64,000 nt of DNA, taken from Rotaria sp. Silwood1. Taxonomy: Eukaryota; Rotifera; Eurotatoria; Philodinida; Philodinidae. The position numbers and the translations under genes were made by a program. Below are positions 34,565 through 46,897 of the stretch, in pieces (positions within the stretch are counted from its first letter, which is position 1; every line of letters starts with the position of its first letter). Where the stretch lies: NCBI GenBank assembly GCA_905250075.1, contig CAJNOP010000025.1, positions 1,550,318 to 1,614,317 of the forward strand, in the 5' to 3' direction. Below the pieces are notes generated by a model. That model ran no database searches. It saw only the letters and a list, made by a program, of their open reading frames with translations, and had not been told where the DNA came from.

Positions 34565-35393
34565 ATGGCATGTAAACAAGTCAAATCAATGGACAAAATT
34601 GAATTGAGTGAAAAACATCTCGATGCTCTCAAGAAAAGATCAAATCTCAGTGAAGCAGAGATTCGGGAACAATTCGGTTCGTATCTCGTAACATAATTGA
34701 TATCACACTCATAAATTTCTCTAAGCTAACATCAATGCTCACAATTAAATTTGTGAGGGATTGCTCTACTGAACTAGATAAAAATATTAAATATGAAATT
34801 TAATCTTAGAAAATTTTCAATGATATTTTTTAAAGCTTTGGTTCGAACTACAACTCGCTATATTTTTTATTTGCAGAAGATTTTCGTGCGTCGACACCCA
34901 CCGGGCAACTCACAAAGGAACAGTTCATCAAATTATGTAACCAAACAGCACCTCAACCCAATGATCCTAATACCGTTGATATGACCAATCGACTTTTCGC
35001 ATTTTTTGATCGAGATCATTCCGGTAAACATTTTGTATGGATTTTTTCTTTAAATGATCATGTTGTTGTTGTTTAGGAAAAGTTGACTTTAATGAATTTT
35101 TGATGGCTGCGTCGTTGATGACACCTGGTACACCGGCGCAAAAGCTTGCTTTAATGTTTATGTTATGTGATTTCAATCAGGATGGTTTTCTTTCACGATC
35201 TGAGGTTGAAAACATTTTTCTTGTATCTAAGTCAACTACTAAATCGGTCGATCAGAAGGAATTCGAAGCTTTCAAGACTCATTTGGATTCAGTCTTTGCG
35301 CTATTTGATGTTAATAAAGACGGCCAAATTAGTCAAAAGGAATTTCACAATCTCTGCCATAATGACGAAGTTTTCAAAAGAATGTTAGCCTGA
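34565..35393 (+). CDS. NCS-like EF-hand calcium sensor, copy B
   Basis: Exons 34565-34676, 34877-35023 and 35077-35393 encode 191 residues, with the same exon lengths and phases as copies A and C. Calcium loops are DRDHSGKVDFNE, DFNQDGFLSRSE and DVNKDGQISQKE, all with intact acidic ligands. This is the most diverged of the three proteins, especially in the N-terminal 80 residues (begins MACKQVKSMDK). Its partner GALNT copy has decayed, yet this reading frame and its splice sites are intact, which suggests that the calcium-sensor gene is still under selection. Subfamily not determined. Confidence 0.86.
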
Positions 35394-37556
35394 TTCATTT
35401 CAAAGCTGGTGTTTAAATGGAAATTTATTATTTGCAAAATAATTCAAGTCCTCAATAGAACAATTAATTGAACTTTAACAATTTTCTTATTGTCATGCAT
35501 TTTCTTTCGAAAATTAGATGATATAGTCTATAGAAATGAATAAAACATAGTTGCTCAACAGTCTCTTTTTTCTTTGTTTTTTTTTTCACTAAAATCAATC
35601 AATTTGATTTTATATCACATGCACCAAAATATGCCAAGTTTCAAGCAATTTTTTACAACTTCGCAGTAACTTCGGGCAGAAATCGAATTTTGGAACATCA
35701 TTTGCCTTTTTTATCACGAGAAACAAAATAAAAACAACCAGACGATGTTATTCTGACATGATTAGAATTGGACAATGGCAGCTCGGCTAGAAATTGCCTG
35801 TTGGGGAAAGAATCAAGTCACGATGAGTTTCGTTTTTTTCTTCCACGGTCACTACCTCTAGCACTTCAAGGGTAGAAGCACTGTCTGCATCAGTTTTCGA
35901 ACTCTCTATCAAATTTTTAGCTTCTCCCACCGTGTGTTTGTTCGCATGACAGATGAGTATGTTCCTTTCTTGTTCAGAAGCGGGTTTTTTTTCACTCAGA
36001 AATGGTTGAATCTGACGATGTTTAATGCGCCAGTTCAGAAGATAAGACTTTTGTCAATTAAAAGAAAAAGAAAATTTTTTTTTTTTGTCAAACTTATTTA
36101 AGTCAGTTGCTTATATTGAAGGTTAATTACTATAGATAAAATTCGTTCACAGCAAATCTGATATTTGCATAGTTATTCATCTCAACCTAACTTCAATGAA
36201 TACGGTTATCATACGAAGAAACAGCTTATAAGAAAATAGTAGTTGAATACACATTTTATGTTTTCTTTTATGGCTATTTTGTAAAATGCCTTTAGATCTT
36301 ATGAAGAAAAGAAATGTGTTCTCACACTCATCAGAAATCATCACAGAATAAACTCCAACGTCTACACATGAAGTTATATTTGTTTCAATTATGAAAGACA
36401 ATTTTGAGATAAAAACCTTTTTTGTATCTCTAGAAGAAAGTCAATGGTGACGAGACCTTCTAACGGATACATCACGGAATTTTATTTAATATCTTACTAT
36501 TTTATGAAGATCTCTTCATGTGTTACATGCCTAAATGTGTACTGCGTCCATTAGATCCTATGATCATGAAAATGTTTTTTTTTTCGTATAGAAAATCTAA
36601 AAAACTTTTACAGAGTTAGTTTTAAACGAGCATTAAAATGACTCTATGACATGTTTTCAAAAAATAAACACAGTCTTTAATAGATAGTTGTTTCCTATTA
36701 GCTTTTTCTCAAGATTTTTCTAACAGAATATTGTTAAAACATTCTCTATATAGTAGTTCCTTCGTATACGTAAAAAGGCTATTTCAGAGAAGAGTTTTCC
36801 AAGTTGGCGACAAACTTCAGCTGTTCCGAAAGGTCTTATCCATGAAACATGTAGAGATCAAAAGTATGTAGTTTTGGAAAAATTTTGTGTTAGTACTCAA
36901 TTGTTCTGAAATACAGAATTGAGCAGAGTGGAATGTGATATAGTCAATAAATAGTCTAGGCCTATGGACAACGATGCTTTTTAACTCAAAAATAGCAGCG
37001 ATAAATACCATTGATTATAAAAAAATTGAACAAAATCCATATCTGTATCGAATTTAGTCTAAACACGAAATTCGCATAAATTTATCCGAGATCATGGTAG
37101 AGACCTTAGAGTCTATGAGCACCATATATATTTCTTAAGGGTTATAACCAGTATATGGTCCTTCAACACATGAATATTTCTGAAAAACTTGACTTCTTAA
37201 ATACCATTCGATGCGTCACGAAAACTCTCTAAAACCAGAATATAAGTAGCATCCTGAGTCAAGATAGGTCACTCAATCTGGTAAGGTCCTCACTTCAGCA
37301 TCCTTTTACGTAATCCTCGAAACATCCAATAAAGAACTACTTCAAATATTACAACGAGATATTATTGATATACGATCTGTGAACATACATCTACATATAT
37401 TACAGCTTGTGGGACGATAGAGTAGACATTTCTACCCTACATACTTCAACATTTCGTTTAGATCATGTTTCACAAAAACAAGCAGTGTATTTCAACAAGT
37501 AGACTTTTCTCGAAAGTTCTTTTTATCATGCTGAACATCCTTTCTGGATGACTCTT
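35394..37556. other. EF-B 3' flank and unassigned DNA
   Basis: To about 36060 this matches the flanks after EF-A and EF-C. From there to 37556 I see no gene and no repeat that I can assign. The recent duplication of 18395-19516 begins abruptly at 37557. Confidence 0.5.
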
Positions 37557-38676
37557 TATACTCACAAGACATTGTTAAAACGAATAAAACGTGTGATCTC
37601 TATTTAAAAATCAAAGTAAAACAGACACAACAGTGATTCGAATAGAAAAATAATATATAATTCTGTCAGACTGAATGGATTCTTTTTTTACTCTTCTTAT
37701 TATGAAAAGAAATAATTGATTTCTTCTTTCTTGCCAACCAACGAAACAACAAAAATATAACATTATTTTGTATATTCTAACTACCAAATAATCAATAAAG
37801 TCAAGTCAAACAAAACAAAAATAAATAAACTTACTAATGTTCATGTCAACTCGACAAAATATTATAAAATCCACATGAATGATAAAGAATTCAACCGCTT
37901 TGTTTTTTTCTTCTGATACTATCAACTCAATTTTATTCTCAGCATGATATTAACATCTTTATATAACGGAAAAAAAAAGAAATATGATTGATTGTATTGT
38001 AAGATGACTGACAACAAGAATAGTAAACGACGTATTTTTATACGAGAACATGTATATAAACGAGATAATTATTTAGATGAAGTTGAATTTGAATTTATTG
38101 ATGACTTTGAATCTAATTCATCTATTGAACAAAATTATAGTTTATGGTTAAGACGAGATCATTATATGAAAACAATTTTACGACGATATGGTTATAGTGA
38201 AAATAAAATGCCAACATTTGAAGAATATATTGATACAATACGATCATTGATTGTTGGACATTGTTGTTCTGAATATGATCTTCGTCGAGCATTTCATATA
38301 TTTGATCTTGATCAAAATGGTATTATTGAATTACATGAATTTTATCAATTCATAAGTATTATTGGAAGATCAACAACAGAAGATAAAATATCAAATTTTA
38401 TTGAACGTATTAATATATCCGATGATAGAAATTTGAATTATGAACAATTTAAACAATTTGTTAGACTTGGACATGGAAGAGAAATGCTTGTTAATGTTAG
38501 TTTGTAACAATAATAAATAGAACATTCATCTAGTTTTGAATATATGAAGGACACATAGGTATATTTCATTAGAATATTCATTGTTTTTTATTTATTATGT
38601 AACATGAAGTTGACATTCTTGCATAAAATAATTGTTTTATTTGAACATCTTATTGGCTAATAAATCGTACACTTAA
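37557..38676. repeat. Recent duplication, copy C (with 18395-19516)
   Basis: Nearly identical to 18395-19516. It starts at the exon 1 donor of the TBATA-like gene, so it carries that gene's 7-nt first exon (37572-37566, minus strand) as an orphan with no downstream exons. It runs through the EF-hand gene to the N run. Homology to copy A continues immediately after the gap, but in GALNT. Confidence 0.9.
38004..38507 (+). CDS. Small EF-hand protein, copy C
   Basis: Single exon, 167 residues, differing from 18846-19349 at residues 29 (Phe) and 108 (Ile). The calcium loop reads DLDQNGIIELHE (101-112). Both differences are conservative and the frame is intact, so both copies are probably functional or very recently duplicated. 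The upstream DNA matches the divergent promoter of copy A, although the TBATA-like gene is not present here beyond exon 1. Family as for copy A; no subfamily name can be supported. Confidence 0.8.
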   Translation: MTDNKNSKRRIFIREHVYKRDNYLDEVEFEFIDDFESNSSIEQNYSLWLRRDHYMKTILRRYGYSENKMPTFEEYIDTIRSLIVGHCCSEYDLRRAFHIFDLDQNGIIELHEFYQFISIIGRSTTEDKISNFIERINISDDRNLNYEQFKQFVRLGHGREMLVNVSL

Positions 38677-38686
38677 NNNNNNNNNN
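38677..38686. other. Assembly gap (10 N) before GALNT-C
   Basis: The left edge corresponds to position 19516 of copy A and the right edge to about 22448. The missing stretch equals about 2.9 kb in copy A, including ARFRP1 and the first 14 codons of GALNT. Whether a second ARFRP1 lies here cannot be seen. Confidence 0.95.
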
Positions 38687-41600
38687 TATATAATTCTCGT
38701 TTGGTTTTTAATCATTTTTATCTTATTTCAATTACATGATTCAACCACAAATTCTAGCGATAAACAAACATTTAGTGAAGATGAAAATACCGACGAACTT
38801 GCAGAACTTAACATTAATCCACATGATTCGATTAATTTTATAAAAGGATCAATTAAAAAATCAAATAATAAACAAGAACAACTAATGGCATCAAATATTG
38901 ATGATAAAAAAGTTGATCTAAATGGACCAGGTGAAATGGGTAAACCAGTTGAAATTGATAAAACTAAATTATCACCATATGAACTTATAAAATATGAAAA
39001 TGGCTTTGAAAAACATGCATTTAATGTATATGCTAGTGATTTAATATCATATCATCGTAGTTTACCTGATGTACGTGATCCAGATTGTCAAAAACTTCAA
39101 CATGAACCTATATCATTAACAGCAAGTATTATTATGTGTTTTCATAATGAAGCATGGTCAGTATTATTAAGATCAATACATTCAATTATTAATCGTAGTC
39201 CTTCACATTTACTAAAAGAAATTATTCTTGTTGATGACTTTTCTGATATGGGTAAGAAAGATTTTGTTTTTCTGTGTTTGAAATCAAGACTCTGTTCTTT
39301 TTTTTTTTAAATAGAACATCTAAAGAAACCATTGGATGAGTATATAAAGCATCTTAAAATAGTTTCAATAGTTCGACAAAAACAACGAGAAGGTTTGATA
39401 CGTTCACGTTTAGCAGGTGCTGCTATTGCAAAAGGGGATGTTATTATTTTTCTTGATTCACATATTGAAGCTACAGAAGGTTGGCTTGAGCCTTTACTTG
39501 GTCCAATATTACAAAATCGTACATTTGTTGTAACACCTGTTATTGACACTATTGATGAAGATACATTGCAATATAATTTTGTTGTCCTTGATGCAATAAG
39601 CACTGGTGGTTTTGATTGGAACTTAGAATTTAATTGGTACTCTATATCCGACCGAGAACGAGAAAGAAGAAAACATCATTTAGAACCAATACGAACACCA
39701 ACTATGGCTGGAGGACTTTTTGCTATTAGTAAAAGTTATTTTTATGAATTGGGATCTTGTAAGTTAACTGAAACAAAATAATAGTTTTGATTATAGAAAT
39801 AATAATGGAACCACCGGAATTGATGTCTTGCATTTGAGATCAGATCTCAGCCATTACTTAGGATCTGTTAAGGCTAGAAATTATCTACGTGATTGTTAGC
39901 GGTTCCGATTTCTAAAAAATATTGAGATCATTAAAACCAATGGGTTTACAGCTTTCAAAAGGGTGTGACTTGGATATGTTCATTTTTATGTAATAATCTA
40001 ACTGTTAGATATATATAAGCTCTAACGCATAACATAGTCAAACGCAAAAGCTTATGAAATACATGTACATAAAGGTATCCTAGTTAGTATGGCGTGTATG
40101 ACAAACCGTTGCATAATACAACTATATTCCTTTTTACATGCATGCAATTTTACATATGTGCATGCTTAATTTTCTGACTGTATACAATACGTGGAAGACA
40201 ATTTTTTGAATAGTTAAAAATGAACCGCATGTAGTAAAGATATATGAGTACTCAGGAAGTTTTTTTCAGGGACAAAATTCAAATACATATACTTTACTCA
40301 ATAAGACGAACTTTTTCACGATTTGACCATGTGTTTGCAGTAGAAGTGCAATCATAACTGAAAGATATATTGATCATTTAATAATTGTTAGACATCTATC
40401 AACATCAATACTAATCATGCCAGTACAGAATGAGTTTGTTAATAGTTTTCGTAAATACAAATCTTTTACATTGACATGCAGAATTAAATGAAACTCTAGC
40501 CGTCTTGTAGGTACATGTCAATCACACTTCGATATTTACATGTGAATGATGTATCTTGCATAAAAATGTGAGAATTTTGCATGCAACTATTGACAAGGAT
40601 AAGAGTCATGTAGGGTCTCACATCTTCTTCCCTCAAATAGTTAGAAGATTGTATGTTCCTGCATATGTTATTGTCTTATAATTATGTTCAAAAATTATAG
40701 ATATTTCAAATAGTTGACATATTCATGCATGAAATATCATGAATTGAAAAATATTTTGTAAGTAAATGAGAGTTTCTGAAAATTTCTTGTAAATAAACGG
40801 ATTTTTTAATCTTTGGCGTTTCAATGAGAACACTATGCGTTTAAGCATCGAAATAACTACATTAGATAGAAGATACTTTTAACAAACTGTATGAAAAATT
40901 TAAACCACTAAAGGCAGCTATAAGTTTTTGACTTGATGACGAAATATGTCTATGATTGTACAAGAAGAGTTTCTATACAAATCTATACGTATCTCGTTAT
41001 GAAATCAAAAGTTTATACAAAACCTATGGTTACCGTTGTATTATATGTACATAGCCCATTTGTTGTCATCACTTGTTAATGGATTTTTCGTAGCAAATTT
41101 CTTTTCATACTGAAACAAAACTATATTTATCTAGCCACTCTTACGAGGGCACATTCTAATACATGTCAATCGAACTGTTCGAAAATTGGTCGCTGAACGC
41201 GATTCTTCTGTTTCATTTTTTTTTGCAACTGAGCACATGAATATATCTAAACTTTTAAAAAATGTTAGTTTTCAGTCAAAATGACATCTCCTTATTATCG
41301 TGAGCGTGATCAAATCATCACTATCAGCTAAATCAATTCTTGTCTTTTAGTTTTCGAGTTTGATTATTTATTATGGTTAAGTTTTTTTAGTCCAAAAAAT
41401 GATCCCATCGAGAACCAGAAATCTATTTCTGTATTCTTCAATACAAAAAAAAAACTAACTGTGAGCTATTTTAATTACAGATGATGCTGGAATGGATATT
41501 TGGGGTGGTGAAAATTTAGAACTATCTTTTCGCATATGGATGTGTGGTGGTAAGTATAACTATACTTATTTATTTTAATTAATTGTTATATGTAGGCACT

Positions 41601-44485
41601 CTGGTGATTTCTCCTTGTTCTCATGTTGGTCATATATTTCGAAAACGATCTCCATATAAATGGTCAGATGAGGTAAATGTTGTTCGCAAAAATTCTGTTC
41701 GACTTGCTGAAGTTTGGCTTGATGAATACAAAGTATTGAATAAACTAAAACAACATAAGTTAATTTTTAGAAGGATACTATTATTTTATTTCCATTTAGA
41801 AATATTATTATCAAAGAATAAATAATAATTTGGTATGGTTTTTAAATTTATTCGATATATATGTATATATGAAGTGCTAATAATTTATTATTTGTTTAGG
41901 GTAATTACGGTGATATTACATCACGTAAATTACTTCGAGAAAAACTACAATGTAAATCATTTAAATGGTATGTAACTGAGATCTATCCAGAGTTATCTCT
42001 TCCAGAAGATACAAAAACTCTTGGTGAGGTATGTAAATATCAAAACATATAGGAGAAGTTTTTTTCTCCGATGAGAAATTGTTGAAAAAGTTACAGTTAT
42101 TTAGATTCGAAATTTTTATGCAGATTTCTGTGTTGATGCAAATACTCATCCCAATAGTTTCAATAAATCTGTAATTAGTTATCCATGTCATAATGAAGGT
42201 GGTAATCAGGTATATATCAATATTCTTTGTTTATATCAAATAGTATATTTGTTTTGTTTGATGTAGTTTTTTATGTTAACCAAAATAGGTGAAATTCGTC
42301 GAGATCATGGATGTTTAGAATATAGTGGTGGAATAGCAGATATTAATAAAGATGATAAAGTTCTTGTTTTATCATGTCATGGCGAAAAAGGAAATCAATA
42401 TTGGATTTATAATGAGGTTTGTTTATGCTCAAACTTATTGTTCGTCTCTCTCTCTCTCTCTCGAAGATGTAAACTTAAAACACTAGGTTTTTCAGCGGAG
42501 TGAGGGCAGGTTATAAGGTCATAAATCGACTGGAAGCCCTACTGTCTTATATTAAGTGAAAGGTCACGTTGAGATAAGCAATTTGTTTTGTAATAGAACT
42601 AATTATTTTTCAACGGACAAATAAAAAGTTTGAAGAAGTCAATAACTGGTGTTTGTGAACCTAAATTACTTCCCTCTCTAATCTGACATGATATTCCTAT
42701 TTATATGAAGAGCATGGGGAAAAAAAGAACTTTTTACTGCAACTACCAGGTGATATGGTCCTGTAACACTGCTATAAATATCAAGTCTTTTTGCTTTAGT
42801 TCTTCGGACGTTAGAGTCGAAATACGATTGTTGAAAAGTCTTGAAACCCACACCCATCATGTTCAGCATAAAAAACTGAGTCGATCTACGGATGTTTAAA
42901 ATTCGTACGGCAACTTTTATTTTCGTAGAGAAATTCGCCTCGTGCTTTCTTCAGAGATAGATCAAAAAAGAAGTTCATTCAAAATCTCGTTCAGATGTCT
43001 TTCCTAATCGATATTCCGAGTTTCACTTATTGGCTCTTAGTTAATCGAAAAACTCTTTATAGTGCAAGAATGGTAATATTTGTTCTTACTGTTGAAAAGG
43101 TCGAAGAACTACACTAAAGGTTTTTGTTAGTTTAAAGGTAGGATTTTTGAAGGTCATATTTCGGCTATTAAGATAAAAGAACTAAATCGAAAAACCTTGA
43201 TATTTATAGCAGTGTTAGAGAACCATATGACCTAGTAGTTGCAATAGAATAACCTTTTTCTCTCAATCTCTTCATATAGATAAGGAGTACCACATCAAAT
43301 TAGTGTTCTCTACGAGTACTATTTTGTCGCACTTCGATCCCAATCGGTATTTTTTTTAAACGTGGGCTCTGCCTGATCCTGAATACCTGTATCCTGTACC
43401 TAACTGGACCGTGATCAAAGCTAATCGATATTCGATGAATCCTTTCACAGTCATAGTACAGTTTTTAAGCTTTCACTTTATGTGAAAAAGTATACTATTT
43501 ACTTTCTTCCATAAATAGTAACAAAACGAAGAAATCATCTCAAATTCCATAAAAAAAAACTAGGTCAATAAAGTGTTTTGGAATTCACTTAGTGTCTTTC
43601 TGCTTCAAAGACTCAATCACTTTGGCAAGTAAATATTTGCTCGTTGCTGACGAAGCTAGAATGGAACGCAGAGTAGTACTAAGCATCATATTTGTGGCTA
43701 CATATACGAATACTTTTTCCATCAAGATAATACATGTTCATGTTTTTGATAGTTTATTTTTCTCTTCGTATATTCAGTCACTATGTTATATAGGCTTTAA
43801 ACATCTGTAGATAAATTTTCATTAAAAATGAATTCTTTTTGTAAACTGATATTGCTTTCTATTTCTGCGATCTCTTCTCAAGTATTGAAAGTTGCTCAAT
43901 CATGATCAAACCAATTTTCATTTCTATGCTTTTATATTTATAATCATTTGGAAAAGTAAAAATATTTTGACACATCAAAATGTCATATCTACTATCGAAT
44001 TGGATACTGAGTACTCGATTTGGTGGCAGAACAATATATCAGATTGATTAAGGAAAGTAATTTAAGCACAAATATCATCCTCTCTTGATCTTGTTTCAAA
44101 CCTTTTATTTATCTTTTGAAAAATAACAAGTTCTATCATGAAACATTTAAAGCTCAAAGAGACCTTTCGTTTAACATGGAACAGTAAAGTATTCGGTAAA
44201 AAAAGTCCTATAGGCAAATTTACAATCTTGTAACTTCTTCTTTGAAAGAGTTGAAGTTTGCACACTTGATAGATTATAGTATTAAGCCAAGATGAAACAA
44301 ATTTTTATACTAGCAAACTATTTGTTGTTATGTAGAACAATCAAATATACCATCCAGCATCGAATTCATGTATGACATTATCTAATGATAGCGAACATAT
44401 TCAAATGCAAGTATGCGATCTTAGTAATGCAGCTCAAAAATGGTCATGGACTCAACGATTACTTAATGAAACGAACAATACTTAA
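38687..44485 (+). CDS. GALNT: Polypeptide GalNAc-transferase, copy C (5' end in gap)
   Basis: Same family and role as copy A. Visible exons are 38687-39251, 39315-39758, 41481-41549, 41596-41732, 41800-41832 (33 nt), 41900-42028, 42105-42209, 42267-42416 and 44336-44485. Only about 14 codons are missing at the start, so the full protein would be about 607 residues. Motifs in order are the signal anchor, [18 protein letters not shown], the DSH metal site (followed by Ile), [34 protein letters not shown] and [12 protein letters not shown]. The ricin-type lectin domain with GNQYW and KWSW follows. The 33-nt exon is needed to keep the family's spacing between DEYK and YGDI. The 1.7-kb intron 2 holds nothing recognisable. 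The 1.9-kb last intron contains a 626-bp inverted-repeat element. Confidence 0.92.
42678..43303. repeat. Inverted-repeat element in the last GALNT-C intron
   Basis: The left arm (about 42678-42810) and right arm (about 43180-43303) are imperfect reverse complements over about 125-130 nt. Both share a CTAA..TGA outer end and an internal AACACTGCTATAAATATCAAG. A single arm-like sequence is present in the GALNT-A intron near 24275-24410. No coding capacity; foldback/MITE-like. Confidence 0.65.
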
Positions 44486-46059
44486 AGTAAAAATGATCAT
44501 TTGTTATTTGTTGACATATCATAAGATTTCTTTTTAGGTATTACACTGCAAGAATTAATATAACAAGTTTTCAGTTTCCTCTAATAATTTATTTCTCCAA
44601 TAGAAATTATTAAAAAGAAATAAATAAAAAGATTAATTATATAACTCATTTTTTTTAATAGTTTTGTTTACATGTGAGTTTCTCTTCTTTTATAATCTAT
44701 AATGATAATAAATTGAAGATTTTCGACGTTAGTTTTAACTATCTTTTATTTATATTTTCTCTTGGAATTTTTTTTTTCTCAACATTTTGCTTTATCTCAA
44801 AGTAAATCAATATCGTAGAATTTGTTTTTAAAATGAACAAAACTTCTAGTCACTAATTTCCGACTCTACAGAAACGATCATAATTTGGTACATGATTAAT
44901 TCAATTTCTTATATTATCAATTAATGAATCATTATTTTTCACTTTATCCCATTGCATATTATTGTAATTCGAACACATGTCGATCAATCTACATAATTGC
45001 CATTGATTATGACCTCCGATACAACTCATTAACTAAAACATTAACGAAAAAAAATTCATCGTGAAATCAAAAAATGATCTTATTGGCAGCATCGAAAATT
45101 AACCGTACAGAACCTTGCATATTTTGAAAACAAAACATGTAACTATAAAATAAGCTTTGCTTTACAAAAGTGTTGACCTTTTCACGCTGCATCTTGTGGT
45201 ATATTTTTGTTTTCTTTTTCATAGAGCATATCAAGTGATAAAAAGATGAAATAAGAAAAAAATAACGAGTTCGTCTTGTATCAAAAAATTATTTTTTGTT
45301 CGCAGTTAAAAAAAATTAATGACTCCCAATTGTGCTCATTTTGGAAACTGTGTAACGATAAAATAAGTTAACCTTTGTGAACTGTAGAGCTTACACGCTG
45401 CATCTTGTAGTATATTCTGTGTTTTGATACAGCATATTAGCTAATGAAAAAATCAATTAAAAAAAGGTATTTTTTGTCCAGGGAGAGTATAAATTCGATA
45501 CAACATATACCAATAGAGACTCATTATTTTCTTGAAGGTCGTTATTAGATCGAAAATCAAAAAATAAATAAAAAGTGAGGACATATACACAGCGAAAAAA
45601 TGTGTCTCCTCAAAATTTCAGCCGAAAAAAATCACATTAACATAATTAGATTCATCATTAACTGATGATAGGTAATTAAATGTCACAAATAAAACTATCA
45701 CGTTATACCTTGCTACTTTTAATAGGCACTTTAGACCAATAGCAAAAAAACAGATGCTGCATAATGATTATGTGACGATCGTACAGTGATTATCATCTAT
45801 AGTAATTATAAGGGTATATCAGATGGGAGTGCATTTTTCAAGGTTTATGGTTGAATGCTTCCACCAAATGTATACATCAAAATCAAGGTAAAGCATACAT
45901 ATTTTTGAGTATAAAAATCGTCAAATGTGAGGTATACCTTTCAGTAAGAATCTCATTTCATAGAGATTCAAATGTCGTCCATTTGTTTTTTTTTCTTGTT
46001 GTTCTAGATCGTTAAAATCAATTCAACAAGTGTTTTACCAATTTTCAATATTTGACGAA
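44486..46059. other. Upstream region and 5' UTR intron of EF-C
   Basis: No gene is seen. The right end repeats the conserved upstream block of the EF genes: a donor after AAATCAAG near 45886 and an acceptor TTGTTCTAG near 46008, then the conserved UTR piece before the ATG. Further left is AT-rich DNA partly similar to 25395-26300. Confidence 0.5.
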
Positions 46060-46897
46060 ATGGCAGCTAAACCAGTTCACCCAACAGGCAAAATCGAATT
46101 AAATGAAAAATATATGAATGCTCTCAAGAAAAGATCACATCTCAGCGAAGCAGAGATTCGAGAAACATTCGGTTCGTATCTCATAATATAGTTGATATCA
46201 CACTCATAAATTTCTCTGAATTAATATTCATGTTCAAAATTAAACTTGTAAAGAACTTCTCTATTAAATCATTGAAAAATTTAAAATATGAAATTTAATC
46301 TCAGAGAAATTTCAATAACTGTTATATCAAAACTTTGATTCAAACTGCAATTCGTTACACTTTTCTTTTGTAGAAGACTTTCGTTCAAGGGCACCCAAGG
46401 GTCAACTCAACAAGGAAGAGTTCATCAAACTATGGAATGAAACAGCACCTAAAACCGATCATGCTGAAAGTGTTGATATAGCCGAGCGAGTCTTCGCTTT
46501 TTGCGATCGAGATCATTCTGGTAAATTTTTTGTACGAATTTTTTTCTTTAGATGATCATGTTGTGGTTATTGTTGTTTAGGAAAAATTGATTTTAATGAA
46601 TTTCTGATGACTGCTGTTGTAATGACACCTGGTACACCATCGCAAAAGCTTGCAATGCTGTTTATTCTATGTGACTTCAATCATGATGGTTTTCTTCAAC
46701 GAGCTGAAATTGAAAAAATTTTTGGTCTATCCAAAGCAGCTAATAAATCAATCGATCAAAAGGAATTTGAAGCATTCAAAAAACACTTAGATTTAGTCTT
46801 TGCACAATATGATGTTAACAAAGATGGAAAAATTAGTCAAAAGGAATTTCGCAATCTTTGTGCTGATGACGAAGTTTTCAAAAAACTGTTAGCCTAA
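46060..46897 (+). CDS. NCS-like EF-hand calcium sensor, copy C
   Basis: Exons 46060-46171, 46374-46520 and 46581-46897 encode 191 residues. Loops are DRDHSGKIDFNE, DFNHDGFLQRAE and DVNKDGKISQKE. The protein is close to copy A and keeps all ligand positions. The residue before the first loop is Cys rather than Phe (FCDRDHSG). The N-terminus (MAAKPVHP) has no myristoylation Gly. It sits between GALNT-C and the intact NO VEIN-like gene, the same order as in block A. Subfamily not determined. Confidence 0.88.

Noticed and set aside
36177-37011. Two minus-strand frames left of the duplicated promoter
   Set aside because: No splice chain connects them to the orphan TBATA exon 1, and they have no recognisable domain.
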